The notes beneath the pieces were generated by a model. The model saw nothing but the letters and a program-made list of their open reading frames with translations. It had not been told where the DNA came from and did not search any database. The position numbers and the translations under genes were made by a program. This document shows positions 18,543-30,632 of a stretch of 64,000 nt of DNA, one piece after another; the stretch's first letter is position 1, and each line of letters opens with the position of its first letter. This DNA is from Gammaproteobacteria bacterium (lineage in GTDB: Bacteria > Pseudomonadota > Gammaproteobacteria > Pseudomonadales > Azotimanducaceae), in assembly GCA_026709365.1 (NCBI GenBank), contig JAPOTD010000023.1, positions 70,852 through 134,851 of the forward strand, in the 5' to 3' direction.

Positions 18543-19610
18543 GTGCCTGCGCCCCACCAGATGGAGTTTCCAGCCCCGTGCCTGTCGTTGGGCCGCTATC
18601 GGCTTCGATTCCAAGCGGATTCGAACGCAGACGATGGCTCGCTCGCCCAAGCAGGGTATCTGGGCTCCGCTTGGCGGGGAGCGTTCGGACACGCTTTGCG
18701 CCGGGCGGTTTGCGTGACTCGCCTGCCCGCTTGCGATTCGTGCATGTTGCTGAGTTCGTGCGTCTATCCATGGCTGTTTGAAAGCCGCACCCCACCCAAT
18801 GCCCGCAAGCTCTCCCGCTATCCGCGCACTCCGGGTCCGTTTGTGCTTGAACCATTCAATTCCCATTACGATGTTGGATTCGGAACCCAGAATCTGGGGT
18901 TGATCCTGTTCGGACAGGCCAACGACCAGTTGCCCTACGTCCTGCATGCTTTGGAGCGGGCGGGGCGCGGCGGGCTGACAGCTAAGCGGGTCAAGCTGAA
19001 CCTGATGGATGTGCAGGTTGAACGGCGGGTTCAGGATGCTGTAACGGTTGGTGTTGGATCCTTGGATCGCGAAGACGAATGGAGCACCATCCATGAATCC
19101 GGCGGACAACTAGCCACGCCTCAACCCCAGCCTCTTTTCGTACCAGCCAGCCCCGAGGCGGTGCGGGTGCGGCTGCTGACTCCGCTCAGGATCCGCCGTG
19201 ACAATCACCTCGTGGATCAACGCGGCTTCGACTTCAGGAGCTTGGCAGGGGTTCTTCTTCGGCGCATCTCGTTGCTGACCAACTTCTTTGGCGACACCCC
19301 TCTGGAAACCGACTTCGCCGGCCTGCTGCGCTTGGCCGATTCGCTGAACATCAGGCAACGAAAGCTGCATTGGCGGGAGTGGGCCCGTTATTCGTCGAAA
19401 CAGGAGACAAAGCTGCAGATGGGCGGTCTCGTGGGCTGGTTCGAAGTGGAGGGGCTGAATCTGGAACCGTTTTGGCCCTACCTTTGGCTGGGCCAATGGA
19501 CCCATGCGGGCAAGGGGTGCTCCATGGGCTTGGGCCGCTATGTGCTGGAGCCTGCAGGCGGCGCGGCGGATTCCCGGCGAGCGTGCTGGGCAAGCCCTCA
19601 ACGGCTTTGA
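18543..19610 (+). CDS. cas6: CRISPR pre-crRNA endoribonuclease Cas6
   Basis: 355 residues of the RAMP type. The N-terminal part has LGSAWRGAFGHALRRAVCVT followed by the four-cysteine pattern C..LPACDSCMLLSSCVYP characteristic of the type III-associated Cas6 subfamily. The C-terminal glycine-rich loop is GKGCSMGLGRYVL. Cas6 cuts the array transcript within each repeat to leave an 8-nt 5' handle. It is the first gene of the CRISPR operon. GTG 18543 and ATG 18561 are both possible starts; neither has a clear ribosome binding site. Confidence 0.9.
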   Translation: MPAPHQMEFPAPCLSLGRYRLRFQADSNADDGSLAQAGYLGSAWRGAFGHALRRAVCVTRLPACDSCMLLSSCVYPWLFESRTPPNARKLSRYPRTPGPFVLEPFNSHYDVGFGTQNLGLILFGQANDQLPYVLHALERAGRGGLTAKRVKLNLMDVQVERRVQDAVTVGVGSLDREDEWSTIHESGGQLATPQPQPLFVPASPEAVRVRLLTPLRIRRDNHLVDQRGFDFRSLAGVLLRRISLLTNFFGDTPLETDFAGLLRLADSLNIRQRKLHWREWARYSSKQETKLQMGGLVGWFEVEGLNLEPFWPYLWLGQWTHAGKGCSMGLGRYVLEPAGGAADSRRACWASPQRL

Positions 19611-19730
19611 CCGCGCATGGGTGGCCTGCTTCGTCGGCAACCTTGCCACACGGCGCAGACTTGCGCCCTTGCTCTACATTGGGCGTCAATCCCGTCCGCA
19701 ATGCATCCGAGTTGAGTAATCGCCGCAAGC

Positions 19731-20909
19731 ATGAACCCGCCGCACGAACACCCGCGCCGAATCTTGGTGGCGGTCACTGGTCTTTCACCGCAGGTCGTGA
19801 CGGAGACGCTCTACGCACTCGCTGTCAAGGCCAAGCCGACGTTCGTGCCGACCGAGATTCGCTTGGTCACCACTCAGGAAGGCGCGGATCGTGCGGAGCT
19901 CCTGCTGCTGCACCCGGAAAGCGGCTGGTTTCATCGCCTCCGCGCCGACTACGGCTTGCCGCCCATCGCCTTCGGGCGCGATCACATCCATGTGCTGAAG
20001 GGTGCGCGTGGCCAGCCGCTTGATGACATCCGCAGCCCTGCCGACAACACCCGCGCCGCCGACATCATCACCGAAGTTATCCGGGCGCTCACCCAAGATG
20101 CCGACAGCGCGTTGCATGTCTCCATCGCTGGTGGACGCAAGACCATGGGGTTCTATCTAGGCTATGCGCTGTCGCTCTACGGCCGCGAGCAGGATCGGCT
20201 CTCGCATGTGTTGGTGAGCGCTCACTATGAGTCTAATCCTGAGTTTTTCTATCCTACGCCGACAAGCCGCGTGATCCAAACGCCGCCTCCCAAAAGTCGC
20301 CCGCTCGATGCCCGCGATGCCGAGGTGACCTTGGCTGACATCCCCTTTGTGCGTTTACGGGAGGGGTTGAACCGGGAGTTGATGGAAGGCGAGTCAAGTT
20401 TTTCAGAGGCCGTGGCCCAAGCACAGCGGGCGTTGCCCAAGCTGGCTTTGGCACTGAACCCCGCAACGCGCACCGTGGAAGCTGGGGGCGAGTCGTTCGT
20501 CATTTCGCGTGCGCAATTCGCTTTCTACTGGATGCTGGCGGAACGGGCGCTGCAACGGCTGCCCGGCTTGCACTGGTCGGACGAGGGCATTGAGGCGGAG
20601 TTTCTTGCCTTCCGGGCAAGGCTCGTCAACCCCGCCTCGGGCACCTATGAACGGGCTGAGGAAGCCTACGCACATGGCCTCACCGCCGAGAACGTCAACC
20701 CGTTGAAGGCGCACATCAAGCGGCAAATGGAACGGCACCTTGGCAGACGCCGCGCCGCCTCTTATCTGATTCAGGCATTGGAGCGCATCCCCGGCACCAA
20801 GTACACTCGCTTCGGCCTGCGCTTGCCGCCCAAGGCAATCCGAATTGTCGGCGGCAAGTTTGCGGCGGTGGATAAACGCTTGGTGGGTACGTGCGGATTC
20901 GGGGCATGA
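19731..20909 (+). CDS. CARF-domain CRISPR accessory protein, NE0113 family (Csm6-type ring nuclease family)
   Basis: 392 residues. The N-terminal half is a CARF-like Rossmann domain with the family signatures ILVAVTGLSPQVVTETLYAL and HVSIAGGRKTMGFYLGYALS, matching the NE0113 (Cas_NE0113) family. This family is thought to bind, and probably cleave, cyclic oligoadenylate made by Cas10. The C-terminal half has helical segments (FAFYWMLAERALQRLPG; RRAASYLIQALERIPGTKYTRFG) that could be a winged-helix or effector part; no HEPN Rx4-6H motif is evident. Its last bases overlap the cmr1 start (ATGA). Confidence 0.82.
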   Translation: MNPPHEHPRRILVAVTGLSPQVVTETLYALAVKAKPTFVPTEIRLVTTQEGADRAELLLLHPESGWFHRLRADYGLPPIAFGRDHIHVLKGARGQPLDDIRSPADNTRAADIITEVIRALTQDADSALHVSIAGGRKTMGFYLGYALSLYGREQDRLSHVLVSAHYESNPEFFYPTPTSRVIQTPPPKSRPLDARDAEVTLADIPFVRLREGLNRELMEGESSFSEAVAQAQRALPKLALALNPATRTVEAGGESFVISRAQFAFYWMLAERALQRLPGLHWSDEGIEAEFLAFRARLVNPASGTYERAEEAYAHGLTAENVNPLKAHIKRQMERHLGRRRAASYLIQALERIPGTKYTRFGLRLPPKAIRIVGGKFAAVDKRLVGTCGFGA

Positions 20910-21889
20910 GCGATGCGGAACAGCAAATGCAGGTGCTTAGGTACGCAGTGAGGTTCCTGACCCCCGCCTTTCTCGGCAACGCTGAGCAGGCTGGACAATG
21001 GCGGACGCCGCCGTTCAAGGCGCTGCTGCGACAGTGGTGGCGTGTTGTCTGGGCGGCCAGGCATGACCCCAACGACACGCGCCAGATGCGGGCGGACGAA
21101 GGAAAGCTGTTCGGCAACGCTTGGCTAGACGGCGAACATCGGAAGAGCGAAGTCAGGCTGCGGCTGTCTGACTGGTCCCAAGGACAATTGACCCAAGAAA
21201 ACTGGCGATCCTTGGGATCAACTCGAACCTCCGGTCGTCGCCCCTCCAGAAACGCAAGGGGCGGCGGCGGCTTCGACGGGATGCTGTACGCCGGCTATGG
21301 CTTGCTGAAGAGTGCGAGTGAAATTGAACGGCCCAGGGCAATCAGTTGTGATGAGCGAAGCACAATCAGCATTGCCCTCCCAAGCCACGCCCTGGATGAC
21401 ATCCGCAGGGCGCTTGTTTTGATCGACCTCTATGGCGCGTTGGGCGGAAGAAGCAGAAACGGATGGGGTTCCGTGTCTTTGGAGGCGCAAGGCGAAAACG
21501 AAGCGCCTTCACCAGCAGCTTACCCGATCCTTCGGCCTCTGGACCAAGCGCTCAATCTAAATTGGCCTCATGCCATAGGACAAGATCAAGAAGGACCACT
21601 GATATGGCAGACCAAGTCGAAATACAAGGATTGGCGGGAGTTGATGTCAAAGCTTGGTGAAATCCGAAAGGAAATCAGGAAGGTCGACAAAATTCCAAAA
21701 GGTGGGGGCCGTCTTCCTAACGCCATCAGATTCAAGGCTCGCGCAGCCGACGAATCCAGCAGTCAGTTGGTAGGCGTGGCATTCCATCTGCCTTGCAAGC
21801 CTGGCGAGAAGGCTGAAGCCGTTCCCAGCAATGACTGGTGCCGCCTGCACAAAAAGCTCGACGATTTGCTGGAGCGAACGGAACGGTAG
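20906..21889 (+). CDS. cmr1: type III-B RAMP protein Cmr1
   Basis: About 327 residues from ATG 20906, which overlaps the upstream stop by 4 bases. The Cmr1 N-terminus is clear: VRFLTPAFLGNAEQAGQWRT followed by PPFKALLRQWWRVVW, and a glycine-rich GALGGRSRNGWGSVSL loop lies in the middle. Cmr1 caps the crRNA 3' side of the Cmr complex. The presence of Cmr1 and Cmr6 marks the system as III-B rather than III-A or III-D. Confidence 0.92.
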   Translation: MSDAEQQMQVLRYAVRFLTPAFLGNAEQAGQWRTPPFKALLRQWWRVVWAARHDPNDTRQMRADEGKLFGNAWLDGEHRKSEVRLRLSDWSQGQLTQENWRSLGSTRTSGRRPSRNARGGGGFDGMLYAGYGLLKSASEIERPRAISCDERSTISIALPSHALDDIRRALVLIDLYGALGGRSRNGWGSVSLEAQGENEAPSPAAYPILRPLDQALNLNWPHAIGQDQEGPLIWQTKSKYKDWRELMSKLGEIRKEIRKVDKIPKGGGRLPNAIRFKARAADESSSQLVGVAFHLPCKPGEKAEAVPSNDWCRLHKKLDDLLERTER

Positions 21890-21895
21890 CGCGGC

Positions 21896-24800
21896 ATGAC
21901 CAACAACACCCTCTGGCAAACCAAGCTCCATGCCCGCCTGCACGATCCGGCGGAAAAGGCATTGGTGCTGCTGCGCGATCCCGCTGGACATGAGGGCGGC
22001 ACGTCCAAGGCATTGCACCGTGACTTGGGATTCGACCGGCTGCCGGTCGGGGACTGGCTGCCCCCGGATCGCCCGGACGCATTGGGCAACGCGCTCTTTG
22101 AGCAGGGCATACCGGTCACCATGTATCGGCAGGTCAAGCGAGCTGACTGGTGGGCTTCGGCGGCGGACCGACCTCAATGGCCGATGGAGGAAATCACCAT
22201 GCGGACACGGGACGATCGGATCGTCACGCGCAAGGTGGCCGACTGGGCGCAGGTCCGTTGGTCGAAGGAACCCGTGCTTATACACCCACTCACTGGCAAA
22301 ACATTCGACTTGAAAACCCTTGCCGATACGGAAATCGCAGACATCAAGAACCGCAGCATTCAGCACTTTTCGCGGCTGATTGTGCGTGAGGGCGATGCGG
22401 TCGATTGGCGGAAAACGCTGCTCGCCTTCTGGCGCTTCGGACCGGAGCTCAGCAACGAAGAGGACGATGACGGGAAGCTTGGCCTGCTGTGGCCCTTGCT
22501 TCCGGCGGATACGCGAGTGCCGGACCACGCCATCTGGGATCATCTGGACCTGACCTCCGCCTTTGCGGGCGCCTTTGCCGGTGATCCTAACGGACAGGCC
22601 GCACTGCTTTCCGTTTCCATCGGGCCGGTTCAGGATTTCATTGCTGCCGCGCGCACGACAACCGACCTCTGGGCGGGCTCCCATCTACTTTCGCGCTTGT
22701 CCTGGGAGGCCATGAAGGTGGTGTGCAACCGCTTGGGGCCTGACGCCATTCTGCTGCCTCGGCTACGGGGCCTGCCCCAAGTGGATGTCTGGCTGCGGGA
22801 CGAGATGGGGTTGCCCCATGATTGGTTCCGTGAGTGCGGTTGGACAGAAAGCAACACCGATGCCAACCCCCTCTTTGCAGCGGCTTTACCCAACCGATTC
22901 GTTGCCTTGGTGCCCGAGTCGGATGTTCAGGATATGGCCGAGCAAGTCACCAAATCAGTCAGAAATTGGCTCCAAGAGCAGGGGCGAGATGCGGTCCAAC
23001 GCCTCCTGCAATCCGCTAAGTTGCCCGACGAACCCTCCATGCACTGTTATGGCCAGATGCGGGACCAGCTGGCGGACTTCCCGGAAGTGCATTGGGCCGC
23101 TGTTCCGTTTTCCTTGGTTGGCGTGGGCAACCCCGATCGGGACACCGATCTGGACACTGCCAAATTGGCAAAGGCTATGGCCCCGTTCTTTGGATCGGGC
23201 CAGCAGGATGACGACGCGCCGCCGGGCTTTTTGGGTTCCCGAGCGTGGACGATTCTTGGCGAGGAGGTGGCCCTTTCAGGGAACACCGCCTTTTTCGCCC
23301 CCAACCCCGGTGTGTTGTATCCCGCCGTGCAAGAGCTTTCGGAGCGCGTTCTGGCTGCGGCCAAGGCGGTGCGACGTTTTGGGCAGACCAAGCAGCAAGG
23401 CTGGCGTTGCTCCCTGACCGGCGAAACCGAGTGGCTCACCACAGACCCGCAACAGCTTCTGAAGTCCTATCGGCGACAGAAGGACACCTTGTGGAGCTTG
23501 GTAGCGCAGGAAAAGCCCGCATGGGCCAAAAAAGGTGAACATTTGGGCGCTCTGCCTGCCCTCAAGCGGCTTTGGCCGACATTGTTTTCGGAGGAGGTTG
23601 CAAAGGCTGTCGGCTCAGATCAAAGCAAGGCGAGCCGATTCGTTGTTTCAACCCATGCCATGGCCCTGACGGGCAACTTGGAGGCGCTTGATGAAGCTCT
23701 TAGCGAAGATCCGTCTCGGATCTGCAAAAGGCGCGCGGTCGCCATTCAGTCCATCAAGAACCTGACCAGGGACGATAAGCGCATCCCCGCGCTGCCGCGC
23801 AAGCTATCCGAGCTCAGACGCAGAGGAGGATTGGCGGCGCGGATCCCCGCGACCCTTGACCGACTTCGGGAGGATGACGACGGCGAACGCGACCTTGGCC
23901 GTCTCGAAAGAGCTCTCACCACGCTTCTCGGGCACAAGCCGGACACCTACTACGCCTTGATCCTATTGGATGGCGACCATATGGGCCGTATTCTCGCCGG
24001 CGATGCCGACGAGTCCTCAATCACCTATCGGCAGAGCTTCCATCCAAAGGTTCGATCAGGCTTCGACAAGCTGGCAAACGGAGACAAGGCCATTCATGCC
24101 TACGGCAACCAGAAGCGCGCCGTCTCGCCCAACCGCCATCTCGCCATCTCCGCCGCACTCAATGACTTTGCCCTGCATGTTGTTCCGGAAGTGGTCGAGC
24201 GCGAGCACCGCGGCCGCCTGATCTACGCGGGAGGCGACGACGTGCTCGCAATGGTCCCGGTGGCAGACCTTCTCTCCGTCATGCCGCGCCTGCGGGAAAC
24301 CTATGGAGGCGGCAGTGGCGGTGCGGCCACCGGCGAACAAGGTGATTATTGGCGAAGAGTTCGCCACTCCGACAAATTGACTTGCAAGGACGGCTTTGCG
24401 TTCCTTCCTCGCCGGGATGGGCATCCACCCCGATTGATGCGCATGATGGGCACAGGCGCCACCGCAAGTTGTGGCGCGGTAGTGGCCCACCATCAGACGC
24501 CGCTTGGCGTTGTGCTGCGGGAATTGCGGGAGGCCGAAAAACGTGCCAAGACCGAAGGAGGCCGCGATGCTTTCAGCATCACCGTGCTCAAGCGATCCGG
24601 CGGAGCTCTGCGCTTTACTGACAAGTGGGATCAGGCACTTGACGCATTGGTTGAACTGCGAGGATATCTTGCAGACCCGAGCGTATCGCGCCGCGCGGCC
24701 TACAACAGCTTGGTGTGGCTGCGAGACCTGCCTGAAGACGCCGGGGCTGACATGCTGAGTTGCCTGCTCGCTTACCAGCTCAAACGTCAGAGCGGCAGCG

Positions 24801-24990
24801 AAGCCGCCAGGGCCGACGTTCCCGGTCTGGCGCTAAATCTTGCGCACTTGGCGACCAAGCCCCGCCGCCACTGCCCGACGAGCCAGCGTCATTGGCTTGA
24901 GAGCGTCTTGGGGGTTGCGGAGTTCCTGGCCCGCGAAGTGCGCTCCCCGGCTACTGAGCAATCAATGTCCAGCGCTGTCGAGGGGGCGCC

Positions 24991-24994
<4 letters not shown>
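21896..24994 (+). CDS. cmr2: Cas10/Cmr2, signalling subunit
   Basis: 1032 residues. An HD-type motif is at H16-D17 (LHDPAEKAL). Two Palm domains are present: the second carries the catalytic GGDD at residues 779-782 (IYAGGDDVLAMVP) and an LDGDHMGR segment at 691-698 supplies further metal ligands. The intact GGDD predicts synthesis of cyclic oligoadenylate on target binding, consistent with the CARF proteins nearby. IWDHLDLTSAFAGAFAG and SIGPVQDFIAAARTTTDLW are Cmr2-typical. A single CSLTGE segment stands where relatives have a zinc ribbon, but no CxxC pair is visible. Confidence 0.95.
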
Positions 24995-27094
<2,100 letters not shown>

Positions 27095-27097
27095 GCG

Positions 27098-27469
27098 GTG
27101 GCCAAGCCGACGTTGGAGCAGCAGCGAGCCAAGGATGCTTGGCGGAAGAGCGGTGGCTGTTGCCGGGAGTACATGACTCTCGCCAAAGCGCTGCCGGGGC
27201 TCATCATGAACAGCGGGCTGATGCAGACCATGGCTTTTCTGCACCAGAAAGGGGGCGGAAAGTCCTCGAATCACCATAGGAAGTTGGCGGAAGACCTGCG
27301 GTCATGGCTGAGCGAAAGATTTCCCGGCGAAGTGAAGGAGGATTTCGAGGAATTCATGTACGGTCTTATGAAAGCCGATCCTCGAACCTATCAGGACATC
27401 ACTGTTGAGGCAATGGCTTGGCTTCGATGGATGCGGCAGATGGCCGCTGCTCGATGCGGAGATGACTGA
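27098..27469 (+). CDS. cmr5: type III-B small subunit Cmr5
   Basis: 123 residues from GTG 27098. All-helical, with LEQQRAKDAWRKSGGCC at the N-terminus, NSGLMQTMAFLHQKGG and a C-terminal VEAMAWLRWMRQMAAAR, which fit Cmr5, the subunit lining the target-RNA groove. It starts 4 bases after cmr4 and overlaps cmr6 by 8 bases. Confidence 0.92.
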   Translation: MAKPTLEQQRAKDAWRKSGGCCREYMTLAKALPGLIMNSGLMQTMAFLHQKGGGKSSNHHRKLAEDLRSWLSERFPGEVKEDFEEFMYGLMKADPRTYQDITVEAMAWLRWMRQMAAARCGDD

Positions 27470-28664
27470 GGTGCCCACTGCCGCCGTGCCGAAGTATTTG
27501 GGATCTCGGTTCAAGCAAGTATCGCCAGGCTTGCGGTTCGGGATGTATCTTGAGCTTTGGAGGTCTGACTACAGTCTAGAGGACAAGGGCAAAACCGGCG
27601 CGCTCAAATCAGTGGCGAAACTGTCCATCGACGACAGAAAGCTCATCGACGGAATCGCCGCTCGGCAGGAGGCTCTGGCAAGAGCAAAGCAGGGCGACGA
27701 AAAACTTTCCATAATGGCCACAACTGTTTCACCGCTGGTGATGGGCATGGGCATCGAACACCCTCTGGAGAACGGCTTTGCCTTCCTCAACCCGTACGGA
27801 CTCCCCTACCTTCCGGCAAGCAGCGTCAAAGGCGTGATTCGCCGTGCAGCCGAGGAATTGGCCAGTGGCCGATGGGGCGAGACGCAGGGATGGTCAAGGG
27901 AGGCGCTCGACGACTGCAGCGGATCGATGATCGACCTGCTGTTTGGGGCCGAGCCGGCGAGCGGCAGCCAGAACCACGCTCAAGGCGCATTGTCCTTTTG
28001 GGATGTGATCCCGAGCCCGTCCGGAGAGCGATTGGATGTGGAAGTCATGACCCCTCATCAGACGCACTACTACCAAGACGGGGAGCCGCCGCATGATTCG
28101 GGGAACCCCAATCCCATTGCTTTTCTCGCTGTTCCCCCTAGCTCGGCTTGCGCCTTCCATATGGTTTGCGACCTCGCGCGTTTGCAAAGACAGACTGCGG
28201 ACTTGAACGAGGCGCCCTGCTGGAAGGCCCTGCTGGAGGCGGCATTTGAGCACGCTTTCCTTTGGCTGGGCTTTGGCGCCAAGACCGCAGTCGGATATGG
28301 AGCCATGAAACGGGATAGGGAACAGGAGGATCGAATCCGCCAAAGGGAGGAAGCGCGGGAGCGCGATGAGCGTAAGGCGAAGGAGCGTCAAGAGCGTTTG
28401 GCAAGCATGGATCCGATCGACCGCGAGATCGAAGTGGTGTTCGAGAAGCGAACAGATGCGAAAATGGAAAAATCCATAGCAATTTATAATGAACTGGATA
28501 GGGGTCGGTGGAAGGAGAGCGACAAGATTGAAGTCGCTCGGCGACTAAAGACCATGATGCAACAGGACAAAAGCTGGCGGGAGAAAAGCAACAAGAGAAA
28601 TCCAGAGAAAGACAAACCTTACCGCAGAACGCGCCAAGTCATGGATTGGCTGGAGGGTCAATGA
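27462..28664 (+). CDS. cmr6: type III-B RAMP protein Cmr6 with charged C-terminal extension
   Basis: 400 residues from ATG 27462, overlapping cmr5. The RAMP core has MGIEHPLENGFAFLNPYGLP, then YLPASSVKGVIRRAAEEL, and the C-terminal glycine-rich GFGAKTAVGYGAM. After about residue 283 comes a ~118-residue tail rich in Arg, Glu and Lys, predicted helical or coiled coil (EQEDRIRQREEARERDERK), and a second helical segment (MEKSIAIYNELDRGRWKESD). The tail is not part of the usual Cmr6 fold. Confidence 0.9.
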   Translation: MTEVPTAAVPKYLGSRFKQVSPGLRFGMYLELWRSDYSLEDKGKTGALKSVAKLSIDDRKLIDGIAARQEALARAKQGDEKLSIMATTVSPLVMGMGIEHPLENGFAFLNPYGLPYLPASSVKGVIRRAAEELASGRWGETQGWSREALDDCSGSMIDLLFGAEPASGSQNHAQGALSFWDVIPSPSGERLDVEVMTPHQTHYYQDGEPPHDSGNPNPIAFLAVPPSSACAFHMVCDLARLQRQTADLNEAPCWKALLEAAFEHAFLWLGFGAKTAVGYGAMKRDREQEDRIRQREEARERDERKAKERQERLASMDPIDREIEVVFEKRTDAKMEKSIAIYNELDRGRWKESDKIEVARRLKTMMQQDKSWREKSNKRNPEKDKPYRRTRQVMDWLEGQ

Positions 28665-28665
28665 C

Positions 28666-28950
28666 ATGCACCGCCTAATCGAACGCCATCGCCAAAAAAT
28701 CCTTGCCCTAGCGATAGAGCACGGTTTCGACAACGTCCGCGTCTTCGGTTCCATGGCGCGGGGCGATGCGGGCGACGACAGCGACGTCGATCTCTTGGTC
28801 ACGGCGCCGGATGGCACGTCGGGCTTGGCCCTTGGGGGACTGCTCATGGACGTCAGCGAACTGCTCGGCCGCAAGGTGGATGTGGTGACGGACCGGGCTT
28901 TGCATCCAGCTTTGCGTGATCGCATTCTTCGGGAGGCTGTCTCTTTGTGA
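28666..28950 (+). CDS. mntA: MntA-type minimal nucleotidyltransferase antitoxin
   Basis: 94 residues. The nucleotidyltransferase motif GSx10DxD is complete: G28-S29, then D40-V41-D42 (GSMARGDAGDDSDVDLLV). MntA proteins neutralise HepT by transferring AMP groups to a tyrosine near its active site. It begins 1 base after the cmr6 stop and its end overlaps hepT, so it is part of the cmr operon. Confidence 0.92.
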   Translation: MHRLIERHRQKILALAIEHGFDNVRVFGSMARGDAGDDSDVDLLVTAPDGTSGLALGGLLMDVSELLGRKVDVVTDRALHPALRDRILREAVSL

Positions 28951-29297
28951 AACCTGGACCCGAAAGCGATCGGATTCTCTTGGATCATATCCTTGAGTGC
29001 ATTGGGCATGTGGAAGACTACACGCGTGGCGGAAAATCAGAGTTTTTTGGTTCCACAATGGTGCAGGACGCCGCGGTCCGCAAACTGCAGATCATGGCGG
29101 AGTCCACTCAGCGACTGAGCCACGCCATAAAGCTGTCGGAGCCGGGCATTCCTTGGGGCAAGATAGCGGGTTTTCGAAATACGCTGACCCATGCGTACTT
29201 TGGCATGGATTTCGAACTTGTCTGGGTGGCGATCGACAAAGACCTGCAGCCACTGAAGGAGGCCACACTCCGCATGATCCAGCACATACCGGAGTGA
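28947..29297 (+). CDS. hepT: HepT-type HEPN ribonuclease toxin
   Basis: 116 residues from GTG 28947 (GTGA overlap with mntA). The HEPN catalytic motif Rx4HxY is at R77, H82, Y84 (FRNTLTHAYFG). N-terminal helices (ILLDHILECIGHVEDYT) fit DUF86/HepT. As a free dimer it should cleave RNA; AMPylation at Y84 by MntA would keep it off. Its position inside a type III-B operon suggests it guards or supplements CRISPR immunity; that is an inference. Confidence 0.92.
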   Translation: MKPGPESDRILLDHILECIGHVEDYTRGGKSEFFGSTMVQDAAVRKLQIMAESTQRLSHAIKLSEPGIPWGKIAGFRNTLTHAYFGMDFELVWVAIDKDLQPLKEATLRMIQHIPE

Positions 29298-29304
29298 CGC
29301 CGCA

Positions 29305-30627
29305 TTGACAAGCCCGAAACGAATTCTTCTCTGCACCGTCGGCGGCAGCCACGAGCCGATCATCCGCGCAATCGACTCGGCAGCTCCGGACCACATCTGC
29401 TTCATCTGCACGGACCGCGATCCGGATTCGGGCAAGCCCGGCTCAATCAGTCAAATCACCGGCAAGGGCATCGTCATCAAGCAGCATCCCAGCGACCCTA
29501 AGCCCTCCCTGCCAAGCATTCCCGCGCAAAGGGGCTTGCGGCCAGATGGCTAAGACGCCTGCATCGTGCCCGCCGACGACCTCGATGGCGCGGTTCTGGC
29601 CCTGCAAGGCAAGCTGGCGGAATTGTGCGAACGGTTTCCCGGCGCTGCATTTGTGGCTGACTACACGGGCGGCACGAAGACCATGTCCGCCGCGCTGGTG
29701 TGTGCCGCACTTGAGCGCGAAGACGTGGATCTGCAACTGGTTTTGGGCACACGAGCTGATCTCGTCAAGGTCAAGAGCGGGACGGAGCAGACGGCGGCGG
29801 CGAGCGCCGTGCGAACGCGTTTGCAAAGGCGGATGGCGCCCTGCCTCGGCGCTTGGAAGAGATATGCGTATGCAGAGGCGGCTGAGGGGCTGCGGAGCAT
29901 CTGCATTTCATCTGGTTCGCCAGACCTCGCGCGGCTGAATGTGGCCCGCAACCTTAGCGCGGCATTGGCGCGGTGGGATGCGTTTGATCATGTTGGCGCC
30001 TTGGACCTGCTCGACGACTATGGCGCGCGCACCGCCCCGGTTTGGCCAACGCTGCTCCCGACGCTTCGGAATTTGACGTGCAAAGACAACCCGCGCACCG
30101 GGAAACGCAATCCGCGTCAGGAGCCCGCACGCCTATGGGATTTATGGCGTAACGCCGAACGTCGTGCCACCCAAGGCAGGTTCGACGATGCCGTGGCCAG
30201 GCTCTACCGCTTGATCGAGTGGACGGCGCAGTGGCAGCTCGACACCAAGCGCGGATGGAAGACGGCGCATTTCCCGGCAGAAGAGCTGCCAAAGACGGTC
30301 AGCGCCACCGCTGGGCCAGACGGAAAGATCAAACTCGGTCTTTGGCATGCCTGGCGGGTTGCTGCCGAACAACTCGGCGAGCCCATTGCAGGTGTGGTCA
30401 CTGGCGGCGCTGGTGAAGAACTGCGCGATCTGCTCGACCTGAGAAACCGCTCGATTCTCGCCCACGGCTTCAGTCCGGTGCGGGAATCCGATTGGCGGCG
30501 CATGCAAAAGTGGATGTCAGAACGCTTCCTGCCCGTTCTGGACCGGCTTTCGGCGGAGGAGGGCTTGAAGGAGAGGCCCCCGCAGTTGCCGACCGAGCTG
30601 CTCGCCATAGTCTTGGAGCCTGTTTGA
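29305..30627 (+). pseudogene. CARF-HEPN CRISPR effector split by an in-frame TAA
   Basis: Two parts in the same frame. 29305-29553 (TTG start) encodes the CARF N-terminus (KRILLCTVGGSHEPIIRAI, FICTDRDPDSGKPGS, ITGKGIVIKQHP). A TAA at 29551-29553 ends it. 29566-30627 (GTG start) continues with VPADDLDGAVLAL, VADYTGGTKTMSAALVCAAL and a C-terminal HEPN-like motif R293/R295...H300 (LRNRSILAHGF). The whole resembles the TIGR02710-type CARF family, cyclic-oligoadenylate-activated RNases. No frameshift is present, only the stop, so the break is recent, a sequencing error, or the halves are made separately. Confidence 0.78.
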
Positions 30628-30632
30628 TCGTC

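Noticed and set aside
29551..29553. TAA as a programmed readthrough or recoded codon
   Set aside because: No recoding signal is visible and all other genes use TAA as a normal stop; a point mutation or read error is simpler.
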